The notes beneath the pieces were generated by a model that saw only the letters and a program-made list of their open reading frames with translations, ran no database searches and was not told the origin of the DNA. The translations under genes and the position numbers were made by a program. Shown in pieces: positions 1-8,368 of a stretch of 64,000 nucleotides of DNA; the stretch's first letter is position 1; every line of letters begins with the position of its first letter. Origin of the DNA: Phycisphaerae bacterium (GTDB lineage Bacteria; Planctomycetota; Phycisphaerae; Sedimentisphaerales; UBA12454). The stretch is from positions 62,001 through 126,000 of the forward strand of contig JBAZHC010000007.1 in NCBI GenBank assembly GCA_041652575.1. Direction: 5' to 3'.

Positions 1-180
1 TTTTTGGATTTGGACTTTATTTTCCGCCAGCCATGCGCCATTCAGATAAAACACACGCGGCAAAGTTGATACATCTTTTACATCGTCAGGGATTTTACTG
101 TAAACATTAATAGCACAGGTTAACACCTGCAATACAACCAGCCATAAAAACGCATCAAATCTATTTTGACGTAAAGTCAT
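1..180 (-). CDS. N-terminus of a secreted or membrane-anchored protein, possibly alginate-lyase-like (partial)
   Basis: Only the first 60 codons are inside the window; the gene continues past base 1. It begins with a short basic stretch followed by a hydrophobic segment (FLWLVVLQVLTCAINV) typical of a signal peptide or anchor. The next recognisable piece, LPRVFYLNGAWLAENK, resembles the entry strand of alginate-lyase-superfamily proteins. That resemblance comes from memory of the family and is weak. It lies 86 bp downstream of the dockerin protein on the same strand, so the two could be co-transcribed. Confidence 0.5.
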   Translation of the reverse strand, partial: MTLRQNRFDAFLWLVVLQVLTCAINVYSKIPDDVKDVSTLPRVFYLNGAWLAENKVQIQK

Positions 181-266
181 AATTCTCTTTTGTCCTTTTT
201 TAGATTCCCTGAGATTCGACTGTTATTATATTAGCTTTGTTTAACAAAACTGCAAACTTAATACTA

Positions 267-2162
267 CTACCAAGTTGGTGTACAGTTTGGATCCTGCGGG
301 TTATTACACTGCATCCAGTCTACAGCAAAATCACTGAAATCAACGAAATTAACAGTGCCATCGGTCGGTGCAAAGTCTGCGCCCTGACAATCATTTAGAA
401 CGGCACAGTCATTATGGAGCCAGTAGGATGCTATTATGCCAACATCTTCAAAGTCCACATAACAATCGCCGTTGATATCCGAGATAAGCCCATATCCGCC
501 GGTCTGAATATCCTGACAGGTCTTGCCTGTAACTGCCATTTCAGGATAATTGATATGCGAGATTTGGTTAGTTGTAGTTTCATACACTGCCCAGACTATT
601 TTGCCCGTACCATCGATGTAATCACTAATGTTTGAGGTAATTGAGCGGGTTATCCTCGTATCTACACCAGGCAGAACAGTCTGGTCGTCAGAGCCAAGCT
701 TCACCCATGAAGCATTCTGTGTCCAGTCGGCACCTGCTTTCATAACATATATTCTGTAGGTCGCGGCGGCGGAACCTTCTGTATTGCCGCTGAAGGTCAG
801 GTCAATTTTATTGATATTGGCCGGTGATTGATTGATTTTCATTTCAACCCAGAGCAACGTCTGGTCACCGGAACCGGGATTAGCAGGAGTCCATTCGGCT
901 GTATTGTTAGCAGAAATATTTGCATACTGTGCGTCTGTGGCTTCGATCATTGTATTCCTGTTGCTGGAATTCCCGGAAAATGGGAAGAGGTCTACATCAC
1001 AGGCATAAGCATTATAATTAGTATTTGACTGTGTTATACCCACAAAGTTGTAAGTGTAAACGGCCGGGCCGCTGTCACTCGGCACAGCCGAGACTTCGTT
1101 TGAATACCCGGATTCATTTGAGAATATGTCAACCGCTGTAATGACATAGTAATAAGTTATGCCGTTAGTAACATTATTGTCGGTGTAATCCGGACTTCCC
1201 AGAAGCGAAGTATTAAGTTTGCTGTAACCGCTGCCGGACGTTGTCGAACGATATACATTATAGCCGGCAAAATCTATTTGGGAATTATTATTCGCCCCGG
1301 TCAGACGGACTGTTCCATTGCCCGCAGTCGCTTCCAGACCTCCTGGATTTAAAAGCAGCGATTCCGACAGATAAAAATCAGCAAAACGAACATCTTCGTC
1401 GCGAAGGTCGGCTATATTAGCCAGACTGCGGTAAATACCATATTTGGGCCGGTTAAAATCCGCACCGAGTCGCCACATATCGATGTTATTACTCCTCCAG
1501 AAAAGAAGTATCGCACCATCGCTGACTCTGCGAATGACAATTTCGTATGTTCCGGTATCAGTATTCAGGTATCGCTCGTACACTTCAACCCACACGCCTT
1601 TAAACAGCGACAAAGCAGCAGAGGCCATTTCAGTCTGCGACTGGTCGTCGCCGCCCGGACAATATAAAAGCTGAAGTTTGTCAGGACTGTTCTTTCGCGG
1701 CGATAACGTAATACTGGGCATGCCGTCATCATCACCGCCGCTGGGTTTGATTTGATGGATATGGCAAAAACTGGACGAAGTCTGAAATGCACTATCCAGT
1801 TTGAACTTCCAGGTGTAGATATGTGTTTCGCCATTGGTCGCGTACATTGATGCGCCGGATGGCCCCCAGGTTTTTATCTCGTTGCGCTGCCTGTCAAAAT
1901 AGAGGCAGCGATCATCGTCAAGGTCTCGATGAATAGAAAAGACAAAAGCATTTTTGTTAAGCTCATTATCCCATATCTCTGAAATATGCTCAACCGGATG
2001 ACCGCAATCCGGAACTTCGATTCCATATCCCTTTGATTCAATAAGTGAATAGGTATCGCCGGGACCATCAGCCTCTAACAAAACATCGGAGTATAGGACG
2101 GATGGCATTAAAAACACAAATAATAATGTGATTTTTATTGCTGTTTTAGCAATTTTATACAT
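267..2162 (-). CDS. Secreted jelly-roll polysaccharide-lyase-like protein with Fn3 and dockerin-like tail
   Basis: 631 residues with a signal peptide (residues 1-25). Residues about 30-275 look like a concanavalin-type beta-sandwich of the kind found in jelly-roll polysaccharide lyases and glycan-binding proteins; motifs seen are DDDRCLYFDRQRNEIK and TWKFKLD..FQTSSSFCHIHQIK. Residues about 280-365 form a fibronectin type III domain (GYNVYRS, TYYYVITAVD). A further beta-sandwich of the DNRLRE type follows to about 560. The C-terminus holds paired EF-hand-like repeats (DINGDCYVDFEDV, DGTVNFVDFSDFA), the dockerin-like tail common in Phycisphaerae. No cohesin is encoded in this window, so the partner is unknown. 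Lyase activity is inferred from fold resemblance only. The start ATG has AAGG a few bases upstream. Confidence 0.75.
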   Translation of the reverse strand: MYKIAKTAIKITLLFVFLMPSVLYSDVLLEADGPGDTYSLIESKGYGIEVPDCGHPVEHISEIWDNELNKNAFVFSIHRDLDDDRCLYFDRQRNEIKTWGPSGASMYATNGETHIYTWKFKLDSAFQTSSSFCHIHQIKPSGGDDDGMPSITLSPRKNSPDKLQLLYCPGGDDQSQTEMASAALSLFKGVWVEVYERYLNTDTGTYEIVIRRVSDGAILLFWRSNNIDMWRLGADFNRPKYGIYRSLANIADLRDEDVRFADFYLSESLLLNPGGLEATAGNGTVRLTGANNNSQIDFAGYNVYRSTTSGSGYSKLNTSLLGSPDYTDNNVTNGITYYYVITAVDIFSNESGYSNEVSAVPSDSGPAVYTYNFVGITQSNTNYNAYACDVDLFPFSGNSSNRNTMIEATDAQYANISANNTAEWTPANPGSGDQTLLWVEMKINQSPANINKIDLTFSGNTEGSAAATYRIYVMKAGADWTQNASWVKLGSDDQTVLPGVDTRITRSITSNISDYIDGTGKIVWAVYETTTNQISHINYPEMAVTGKTCQDIQTGGYGLISDINGDCYVDFEDVGIIASYWLHNDCAVLNDCQGADFAPTDGTVNFVDFSDFAVDWMQCNNPQDPNCTPTW

Positions 2163-2253
2163 AGAGCCTTCTTCGTCGTCCCTTCTATACCCTCAATTCG
2201 AACAAGTATGAACTCGCTGCAGACAGCACATTCGCACTTGCCCCTGATTCCCA

Positions 2254-3132
2254 TTATGGCAATTTCAAAATCCGTCTCGCATTACGATCATCCCCTTCAA
2301 GTGCCTGTATGACGGAACGAAAGGTCAATCTATAGTGGTTAAGATCCGGATAACTTTTTGGAGTCCATAAACCGGAATCAAATGCTATTGAATTATTACG
2401 AAAATCAACACTTCCATCTCCAAAAAGCATATTGACGCCTTTACGACTGCCCAATTTATGCGCTAAATTACCCAATGTTATAAGAGCATCGGTGCCTATT
2501 ATTTTTGTATTGTCAAGTTTTGTCAGATTTTTAGCTATTGCAGGAAAACCATCAGCATCTTTTTCGATTTTTGCCTGAGGAATATAGTTGTAACCGACTC
2601 TTACTTGTTTTTCCTGTGCATCTGTATCTGTCGGGTCATTAAAACTCCATGGCCAGGGATGACCCGGAGGGGCATACGAAGAAAATCGATAACGGTCTGA
2701 AGGGGCACTCGGACAGTAAAAGGTTTTAGGTTCTTTAATGATACCCGTATAAAACAGGCTGCCATATCCCCACGAATTGCCATAGGCCGGCTTAGACGAA
2801 GTAGCGGGATAATCTTTCAGATAATCGGGAAATCTAAGTGTCGGATCACTCTTTTTGTCGAGGTCTATCTCGAAGGCAAAATAAGACCAATACGGCAGGT
2901 TAGAGGTTGTAAATTGTCCGCTCATAAATCGAGATGGCGGAAGTTTATCATCATTTGATTGTGCATATAAGAAAAAACCTGAACCACATTGCTTTTGTTG
3001 AGATGCACACACTATCTGTTTCGCCTTTTCTCTTGCAGAACGCAAAGCAGGCAGCATAACCGACAGCAACAGCGCAATAATCGAGATTACCACTAATAAT
3101 TCAACTAATGTAAATCCCTTTTTTCTATTCAT
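2254..3132 (-). CDS. Pseudopilin-like protein with prepilin N-terminus and H-X9-DG type tail
   Basis: 292 residues. The N-terminus MNRKKGFTLVELLVVIS is a classic class III prepilin signal: cleavage after G6 and methylation of F7, then a hydrophobic helix. The C-terminal region has the FGDGSV turn of DUF1559/H-X9-DG proteins, which are strongly expanded in Planctomycetota. The reading frame is open for 40 codons further upstream, but the ATG at 3132 has CGGAG at normal spacing and places the prepilin motif at the start, so I chose it. Such proteins are made as single genes beside exported polysaccharide enzymes, as here. Their role (minor pseudopilin or surface fibre) is not established. Confidence 0.85.
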   Translation of the reverse strand: MNRKKGFTLVELLVVISIIALLLSVMLPALRSAREKAKQIVCASQQKQCGSGFFLYAQSNDDKLPPSRFMSGQFTTSNLPYWSYFAFEIDLDKKSDPTLRFPDYLKDYPATSSKPAYGNSWGYGSLFYTGIIKEPKTFYCPSAPSDRYRFSSYAPPGHPWPWSFNDPTDTDAQEKQVRVGYNYIPQAKIEKDADGFPAIAKNLTKLDNTKIIGTDALITLGNLAHKLGSRKGVNMLFGDGSVDFRNNSIAFDSGLWTPKSYPDLNHYRLTFRSVIQALEGDDRNARRILKLP

Positions 3133-3227
3133 AATCGTACTCCGCTGACAATAAACAATTACCTGTCTTTTACTTAACGGCTGACCGCCATACTCTAAAT
3201 ATTTCAAACCATAAATCACATCAAACA

Positions 3228-5645
3228 CTAAGGAAGTACCAGACCTGGACATGGAGGATCAGTAGTAGCATAACGCTTACAGTCCAGCCATTCCTGAGTA
3301 AGCACTGACAAATCAAGATAATCGACCGTAACCAACCAGTTCTGAGCAAATATCGCAAAATCCTTAAAATTGATATCACAGTCGCCATTTAAATCTGCCG
3401 CTTTACTTGCCGTACAAACAAAAGGTTCTGTTTCGAGGTAGATCGCGGCTATTTCGCTTTTGTCCAGCGGATAACTGTACAGCCGTACATCATCAATGGC
3501 TCCATCGAAACGACTATTGGCGTCTTTGATAAGACTTGTTCCGATGCACATGTTTGTATCTGCCGGCCAGTCATTATAATTTGTAATGCTCGAATTGACA
3601 TCAATTACACCATCTACATATATAGATGTCCAGCCGTTATCAAACGTTGCCGCAACAAAATGCCAATTACCGTCATCAACACGAACATTGCCGTTAGGCC
3701 CCTGAGAGACATCTATTGCCGTGGGAATATACTGGCTGAACCTGACTACGCCTATTGGGTAAGTAGCACCGGCTGCGCTTTCAACATACAACGAAGCTCG
3801 ATTCGAAGACGACCCTGAAGGTATATTCCATCCGAAGACAGTACTGTCTCCATAATTCAAATTGCGTATCTTTATCCACGCTGTAACCGTAAACAGATTC
3901 GGACGAGCCATTTTCTTGTCTATTACAACATATTTACCTTCGTTAAAATCATACGCATTGATGATTTTACCGGGTACAACAGTAACGTCAGCAATGTTTC
4001 CGGTTCCCGCGGTAATTGTACCGCCATAACCATTGCCGGTAACATCTATTGCGTTTATCGGAGTTCCAATCGCATCCAGAGTCCACTTCGCCAAAATTTT
4101 CTTTTCAACCAACTGAGCCGCACTTGAATTCAAAGCCGCCCGGCTGGTAACCTGACACCAGTAGTAACTGTTAAAATCACTGACAATTATTGGGTCAGTA
4201 GTATAATCGGGACTGGTGGCTTGCGAAGTAACCGGATTGCTCGTGTCACCTGAAATCCCCTGGAACCACTGATATTGCAAAGTAGTCGCTCCGGCAGGAT
4301 CACAGGCATCTACAGTAAAGACCACAGAATCGCCTACATTTGCTGCCTTATCCCAGGGTCCGCGAACAATTGTCGGGATGTTCTTGAATACATCAAACGA
4401 CCATATCGGCCCCACAATATTTTTCCCGGCCCCTGCACTGCTGCCGTCTATCTGTTCTTCTACATGCCATGTTACAACATCGTCATAATTAAATGAAACC
4501 GGCCCATAACTTGCATTTGGCTCCGGATTACCATCCGTTGCATCGACAAAATAAGGACCATAATTTGTCGAATTGGCCGCGTAATAAATATAGTGTCCCG
4601 TAACATTGGGTTCTGTACGCGAAGTTCCATTGGGCTCAATCTCAATAGCTGTATCCCATTTAAATGTAATGCTCAAAGGCTGGTCCTTTGCGCCATAAGC
4701 CGGAGTTGGATTATAAGGAGCTATCGCCTCTTTCGGATTGACAAGCATATTGCCGTCAAAGACATAGATGTCATCGACATAAATCCAGGGTTTGATTTCG
4801 CCTGATGTACTTCCAAATGGAGATGCCACCACAAATTTTGTTAATCCGTTGGCCTCTGTCACCGGATTCAGAAAATCAGCACCTGCCACGAGTAAATTGC
4901 TGTTATCTGCGGGGCCTGAAGCTGATTTTATATATATATCAACTTTTTCCGTCGCATTGTCGATTATCATCCAGACATTAAACCATGTGTCTTTAGGCAG
5001 ACGGATATTAGGGTCAGCGGGCCGAACGTCGGTAAGCCTGTGATCCTTGATCCACGCCTTACTATCTTCACCATAAGAAACAGTTATTTCAGGATATGAA
5101 GAAGTATGCGACCATATTCTCAATGGTACACAAAAATTAGCACAATAATTTGGTTCCGCCGGCCAAAACGGGGCATACATGTTAACGTCATTTCCGGAAG
5201 GCTGATAACTATCCTCCGCCAAACCTACATACCCCAGTCCCATTCGGTTCGTCTGACGATAGACACGGAAAAAAACCGTTTTTTTATCACTTGGGCCGAT
5301 TTGCAGGTCTGTCGGCAGAACTGCATGAGCAGCTTTAGGTCTCGGCCCTGCACCGGGGTCAGTCAGGGAAAAGAATTTGTGATCGTCCCGGTAGGTACAC
5401 CCTCTAATGGTCTGATTTGATGAACTGAAAGGATCAACAGAAATTTGAACGTAAGTAATATCGACGCCGCTTAAAGAATCATTCCATATCATCCCGGTAG
5501 CTTCCTCAGCGGGACGGATAGATACGGGGTTTCCAAATATATCTTCGAGCAAATAGGATTCAAAATTATCAAAGAGAGCTGCGCCATAGCCGCACTGAGC
5601 TAAAAGCAGGACAATAACTGAATATATTAATTTCTTCATCATCAT
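3228..5645 (-). CDS. Secreted LamG-domain protein with dockerin-like tail
   Basis: 805 residues with a signal peptide (1-21). Residues about 25-300 form a beta-sandwich of unknown family (DNFESY start, IYVDDIYVFDG end). An Ig-like/Fn3-like region follows (about 310-500), then a LamG/concanavalin domain (about 525-745) with ILAKWTLD at the start, DDGNWHFVAATFDNG in the centre and DGAIDDVRLYSYPL at the end. The tail (about 750-800) carries dockerin-like repeats (ADLNGDCDINFKDFAIFAQNWL). No catalytic domain is recognised, so it is probably a glycan-binding or structural surface protein. Three consecutive ATG codons form the start; AAAGGAG fits the second or third as well as the first. Confidence 0.75.
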   Translation of the reverse strand: MMMKKLIYSVIVLLLAQCGYGAALFDNFESYLLEDIFGNPVSIRPAEEATGMIWNDSLSGVDITYVQISVDPFSSSNQTIRGCTYRDDHKFFSLTDPGAGPRPKAAHAVLPTDLQIGPSDKKTVFFRVYRQTNRMGLGYVGLAEDSYQPSGNDVNMYAPFWPAEPNYCANFCVPLRIWSHTSSYPEITVSYGEDSKAWIKDHRLTDVRPADPNIRLPKDTWFNVWMIIDNATEKVDIYIKSASGPADNSNLLVAGADFLNPVTEANGLTKFVVASPFGSTSGEIKPWIYVDDIYVFDGNMLVNPKEAIAPYNPTPAYGAKDQPLSITFKWDTAIEIEPNGTSRTEPNVTGHYIYYAANSTNYGPYFVDATDGNPEPNASYGPVSFNYDDVVTWHVEEQIDGSSAGAGKNIVGPIWSFDVFKNIPTIVRGPWDKAANVGDSVVFTVDACDPAGATTLQYQWFQGISGDTSNPVTSQATSPDYTTDPIIVSDFNSYYWCQVTSRAALNSSAAQLVEKKILAKWTLDAIGTPINAIDVTGNGYGGTITAGTGNIADVTVVPGKIINAYDFNEGKYVVIDKKMARPNLFTVTAWIKIRNLNYGDSTVFGWNIPSGSSSNRASLYVESAAGATYPIGVVRFSQYIPTAIDVSQGPNGNVRVDDGNWHFVAATFDNGWTSIYVDGVIDVNSSITNYNDWPADTNMCIGTSLIKDANSRFDGAIDDVRLYSYPLDKSEIAAIYLETEPFVCTASKAADLNGDCDINFKDFAIFAQNWLVTVDYLDLSVLTQEWLDCKRYATTDPPCPGLVLP

Positions 5646-5792
5646 AAACTCCTTTAATTCCCTATACCTTAATTATTCGCACCAGCCTATTTTCATTAAA
5701 AAATAACAAATTATACCAATACTGACTGTCGCCTTAAATTTCCCAAAGAACATAGACCAAACACGAGAAAACTAAAAGCCTGATAAAACTTT

Positions 5793-5823
5793 CTCAGGGT
5801 CAGCCAGACGGGTTGACCCTGAG
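5793..5823 (-). terminator. Rho-independent terminator after the PEP-CTERM gene
   Basis: A perfect 10-bp inverted repeat (CTCAGGGTCA / TGACCCTGAG) begins 16 bp beyond the stop codon at 5840. Read on the minus strand it is followed by a moderately T-rich stretch. Confidence 0.75.
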
Positions 5824-5839
5824 ATTAAAACTTAATTCA

Positions 5840-6913
5840 CTACTTCTTGTTACGTCTTACAGCAAGTAAGCCGAGGCCAAGTAACGCGATTGTTGTCGGT
5901 TCCGGGATTACAGTTACACGGAGAGTATCCGTTATCCCATCAAGATCAGAAGTCGTTACACCTTCTACAGTACTGCCGGTATCAACCCAGGCAACGCTGA
6001 AGCCCGCTGGAACAACAGCAAATATGCCGCTGCCCATTTTGGACAGGTCGTTGAGTTTCCATATATCAAAGAAGCTTCCCAATTCCGGCGTATAGCCGCC
6101 AAGCAGGTCAATGCTCAAGGTTGCTCCTGCTGTATTGCAAATGTCTCCGTACTGAAGAACCGTATCGTACGAGCTTGCCGAAGCAATATCGATTGCCAGC
6201 GTTCCGCCTGTACCAACGGTATAATCCATAGAATTGGAGCCATCACCTACTGTTATCGCGGCGATAGTATCAACAGCGCCTATTTCCAATTTGGCCTGAC
6301 TCTGATTAAAGCCGCCGCCTTCGGAAATTTTCCCAAACTTGTTGATTTTGTTCCGGACAATCAACGCCGTTCCGCTAGTGGCATTGAAATTGATAGTACC
6401 GACGAGTTTAACACCCCTGCTGAATATCTCCGTATCAATGACACCTGTACCGGACAGATTGTAATTTACCGTAGCACCTGTCACGCTGCTGCCCGTAATA
6501 AAACGTAATTCACCGGTGCCTGCTGTATTAGAGACCTTTACAGTACCGGCACTGTGGTTAACGGTCACTGCTGAACCGCTGCCATAATACCTTGCGAGTC
6601 CAAAAACCTCAGTGGTAGTGGCAACACATGCGACAGTCAGATCGGCACCCGAGTTGATATTCAACGTACAATTCGACGCAGGACCGGAAGTATTGCCCAT
6701 TTGAACGACGGAAACAGTCTGACTTGAATCAAGTGTCACATCGCCGGTGATAATCCTCGCAGTATCCGCAGTAGTAAGCGTTCCATTCCAGTTAGCCGCT
6801 ACGCTCCAGTCGCCGGGACTGGTAGCAATCCATGTTCTGGTCGATGCACTGGCTGTCGAGCCAAGCGTAAGCAAAAAAATACATAACATTAATACACCTA
6901 AACATTTTTTCAT
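5840..6913 (-). CDS. Secreted beta-strand-repeat protein with PEP-CTERM sorting tail
   Basis: 357 residues. The signal peptide (1-23) precedes the motif RTWIATSPGDWSVAANWNG, a divergent form of the start of the repeat module seen in six other proteins here. Glycine/threonine-rich beta-strand repeats follow (TVNFNATSG, TVGDGSNSMDYTVGTGG). The C-terminus VIPEPTTIALLGLGLLAVRR is a complete PEP-CTERM signal: PEP motif, transmembrane stretch and arginine cluster, processed by an exosortase elsewhere in the genome. The start has AGGAGG six bases upstream. The stop is TAG followed at once by TGA. It probably anchors or decorates the cell surface; no enzyme domain is seen. Confidence 0.85.
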   Translation of the reverse strand: MKKCLGVLMLCIFLLTLGSTASASTRTWIATSPGDWSVAANWNGTLTTADTARIITGDVTLDSSQTVSVVQMGNTSGPASNCTLNINSGADLTVACVATTTEVFGLARYYGSGSAVTVNHSAGTVKVSNTAGTGELRFITGSSVTGATVNYNLSGTGVIDTEIFSRGVKLVGTINFNATSGTALIVRNKINKFGKISEGGGFNQSQAKLEIGAVDTIAAITVGDGSNSMDYTVGTGGTLAIDIASASSYDTVLQYGDICNTAGATLSIDLLGGYTPELGSFFDIWKLNDLSKMGSGIFAVVPAGFSVAWVDTGSTVEGVTTSDLDGITDTLRVTVIPEPTTIALLGLGLLAVRRNKK

Positions 6914-6934
6914 CTTCTACCTCCTAACAAAACA

Positions 6935-6948
6935 TTAAGTTAACTTAA
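6935..6948. promoter_or_regulatory. Perfect 14-bp palindrome upstream of the PEP-CTERM gene
   Basis: TTAAGTTAACTTAA lies just upstream of the AGGAGG of the gene starting at 6913. It could be an operator or a leader hairpin. It does not match the GTTAAAA boxes near lacI closely enough to be assigned to that regulator. Confidence 0.4.
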
Positions 6949-7010
6949 CTTCTTCCAATCTATCTGTATGCCGAACGGCACCGAGCAACATGCCCGGTAC
7001 ATATTAATTA

Positions 7011-8057
7011 TCAGACAACTCGTGTTGTCCTCCTTAGTTTTACTTCGATAGGTAATATTATCGGCTTCTCATCCCAGGGTTTTCCGTCCATAATATCCAT
7101 CAGCAATTTTCCCGCCGCTGCTCCCATGAATTTTTGCTGCTGCGAAACTACACTGCTCAGGCCTACATAGGAAAGCGAACTGAAATGATAATCACCAATC
7201 CCAAGTATAGAAACATCCTCGGGCACTCGTATATTCTGACGTCCGCACTCGTCGAGAATCTCATAAGCCAGCCAGTCGTTATCCACGAACAGTGCCGTTA
7301 CTCCGGTATCTTTTCGCCATATATCAAGTATTTCCAGGGCGATTAATTTAATCCTCTCTTCCCTTGTCCAGTCCTTATAGCTCATTTCCTCCGTAACGCG
7401 AATCTCTTTGCCAAGCCCTGCTTCCTGCATTGCTCTCATATATCCTCCGGCACGTAATTGAGTGCTTTCGAGCATCTTGGCCATACTCACACTTGCATAG
7501 CGAATGCGTTTGTGCCCAAGTTCCAAAAGAGCTTTTGTCCCCTGATAGGTACTTGCGAAATGGTCATATCGAACAACCGGGAGATGTAATCCGGGAATAG
7601 CACGGTCTATTAAAACAATCGACATATCGTATTTTTCTACCAGTTCACGATAAACCGGTATGCTTTCCGGGTCGCCGGAAAAAGCAGCTATGACACCGCC
7701 AACGCGCTGCCTCATTAAAAGGTCGAGTTTGTTTCGCTCGTTTTCTCCATCTGAATTATAGACACAAAGCAGAGCGCTGTAATCGGAGACTAACTCTTTT
7801 TTAATTCCATCCAGCAGTGATTCCGAACCGAAGGACAGAGAACTGAGTAACACACCTATAGCATTGGATTTATTTGAAACAAGACTTGCCGCCATGCCAT
7901 TGGGCCGATACCCCATTTCTTTGGCTATACGGTGTATTTTACTGACTGTTTTTAATGAGAATTGTTTCTTGCCGACGTTTTTGTTACGGAGTGCAAGAGA
8001 AACTGTTGCAGGAGATAAACCCGCTCGTTCCGCGATTTGTACTAATGTTACCGCCAC
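7011..8057 (-). CDS. LacI-family transcriptional regulator
   Basis: 348 residues. The N-terminal helix-turn-helix (VTLVQIAERAGLSPATVSLALRN, residues 3-25) and hinge are typical of LacI/GalR proteins. Residues about 60-340 form the periplasmic-binding-protein-like sensor domain (NAIGVLLSS, VTALFVDNDWLAYEIL, VSILGIGDY). The start is GTG with AGGAG eight bases upstream. Its promoter region contains two palindromic GTTAAAA boxes that recur in duplicated form upstream of the GH3/SSS/GH-A/GH2 operon (17602), so it probably controls itself and that operon. The boxes lie upstream of the -35 element, which would suit activation or looping as well as repression. The effector sugar cannot be read from the sequence. 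Confidence 0.9.
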   Translation of the reverse strand: MAVTLVQIAERAGLSPATVSLALRNKNVGKKQFSLKTVSKIHRIAKEMGYRPNGMAASLVSNKSNAIGVLLSSLSFGSESLLDGIKKELVSDYSALLCVYNSDGENERNKLDLLMRQRVGGVIAAFSGDPESIPVYRELVEKYDMSIVLIDRAIPGLHLPVVRYDHFASTYQGTKALLELGHKRIRYASVSMAKMLESTQLRAGGYMRAMQEAGLGKEIRVTEEMSYKDWTREERIKLIALEILDIWRKDTGVTALFVDNDWLAYEILDECGRQNIRVPEDVSILGIGDYHFSSLSYVGLSSVVSQQQKFMGAAAGKLLMDIMDGKPWDEKPIILPIEVKLRRTTRVV

Positions 8058-8095
8058 AATAAAAACTCCTAATCTGCTACTTTAAATTCATATAT

Positions 8096-8124
8096 AAAAT
8101 ATCATGCCATTGTAAAGTTGTCAA
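8096..8124 (-). promoter_or_regulatory. Sigma70-type promoter of lacI
   Basis: On the minus strand TTGACA (8119-8124) is separated by 17 bp from TATTTT (8096-8101). The same geometry is conserved in the copy upstream of 17602. Confidence 0.7.
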
Positions 8125-8133
8125 TACAATTTT

Positions 8134-8156
8134 GCCGGTTAAAACATTTTAACGGC
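8134..8156. promoter_or_regulatory. LacI-type operator box 1 upstream of lacI
   Basis: Palindromic core GTTAAAACATTTTAAC (8138-8153) flanked by GCCG and GGC. All 23 bases are identical to the box at 17758-17780. It lies 13 bp upstream of the -35 element. Confidence 0.75.
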
Positions 8157-8167
8157 ACTTTCATAGA

Positions 8168-8185
8168 GGTTAAAACCTTTTAACT
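8168..8185. promoter_or_regulatory. LacI-type operator box 2 upstream of lacI
   Basis: Core GTTAAAACCTTTTAAC (8169-8184), 31 bp (about three helical turns) from box 1. The spacing is identical in the second copy. Confidence 0.7.
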
Positions 8186-8368
8186 AATATACTAATTCGG
8201 ACTACAAACACTAAGTGCCTTAAATTAAATAGGTTATGGCTGTAGATGTATACACAAAAGGATGAAGTTTGGACGGTTTTTAAATAATAATTTTGTGATT
8301 TTAGCGGACTTTTTTAGGGGAATTTTGAGCAGTATTAACTTTTTCATGGATGATTAATTAATCTGTGC

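Larger units (their letters stand above)
8023..8290. repeat. Duplicated regulatory segment, copy 1 (active lacI)
   Basis: This stretch covers the first codons of lacI, its ribosome site, promoter and two operator boxes. It aligns by eye with 17655-17930. Shared blocks are the RBS context, the GGCATGATA block at the -10, an identical 23-bp box region, the second box, and TTAAATTAAATAGGTTA. Confidence 0.8.
8058..8368. other. lacI promoter region, intergenic
   Basis: No gene is seen. The stretch holds the lacI ribosome binding site, a sigma70-type promoter, two LacI-type boxes and further DNA that is related along about 240 bp to the region upstream of the gene at 17602. Confidence 0.7.
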
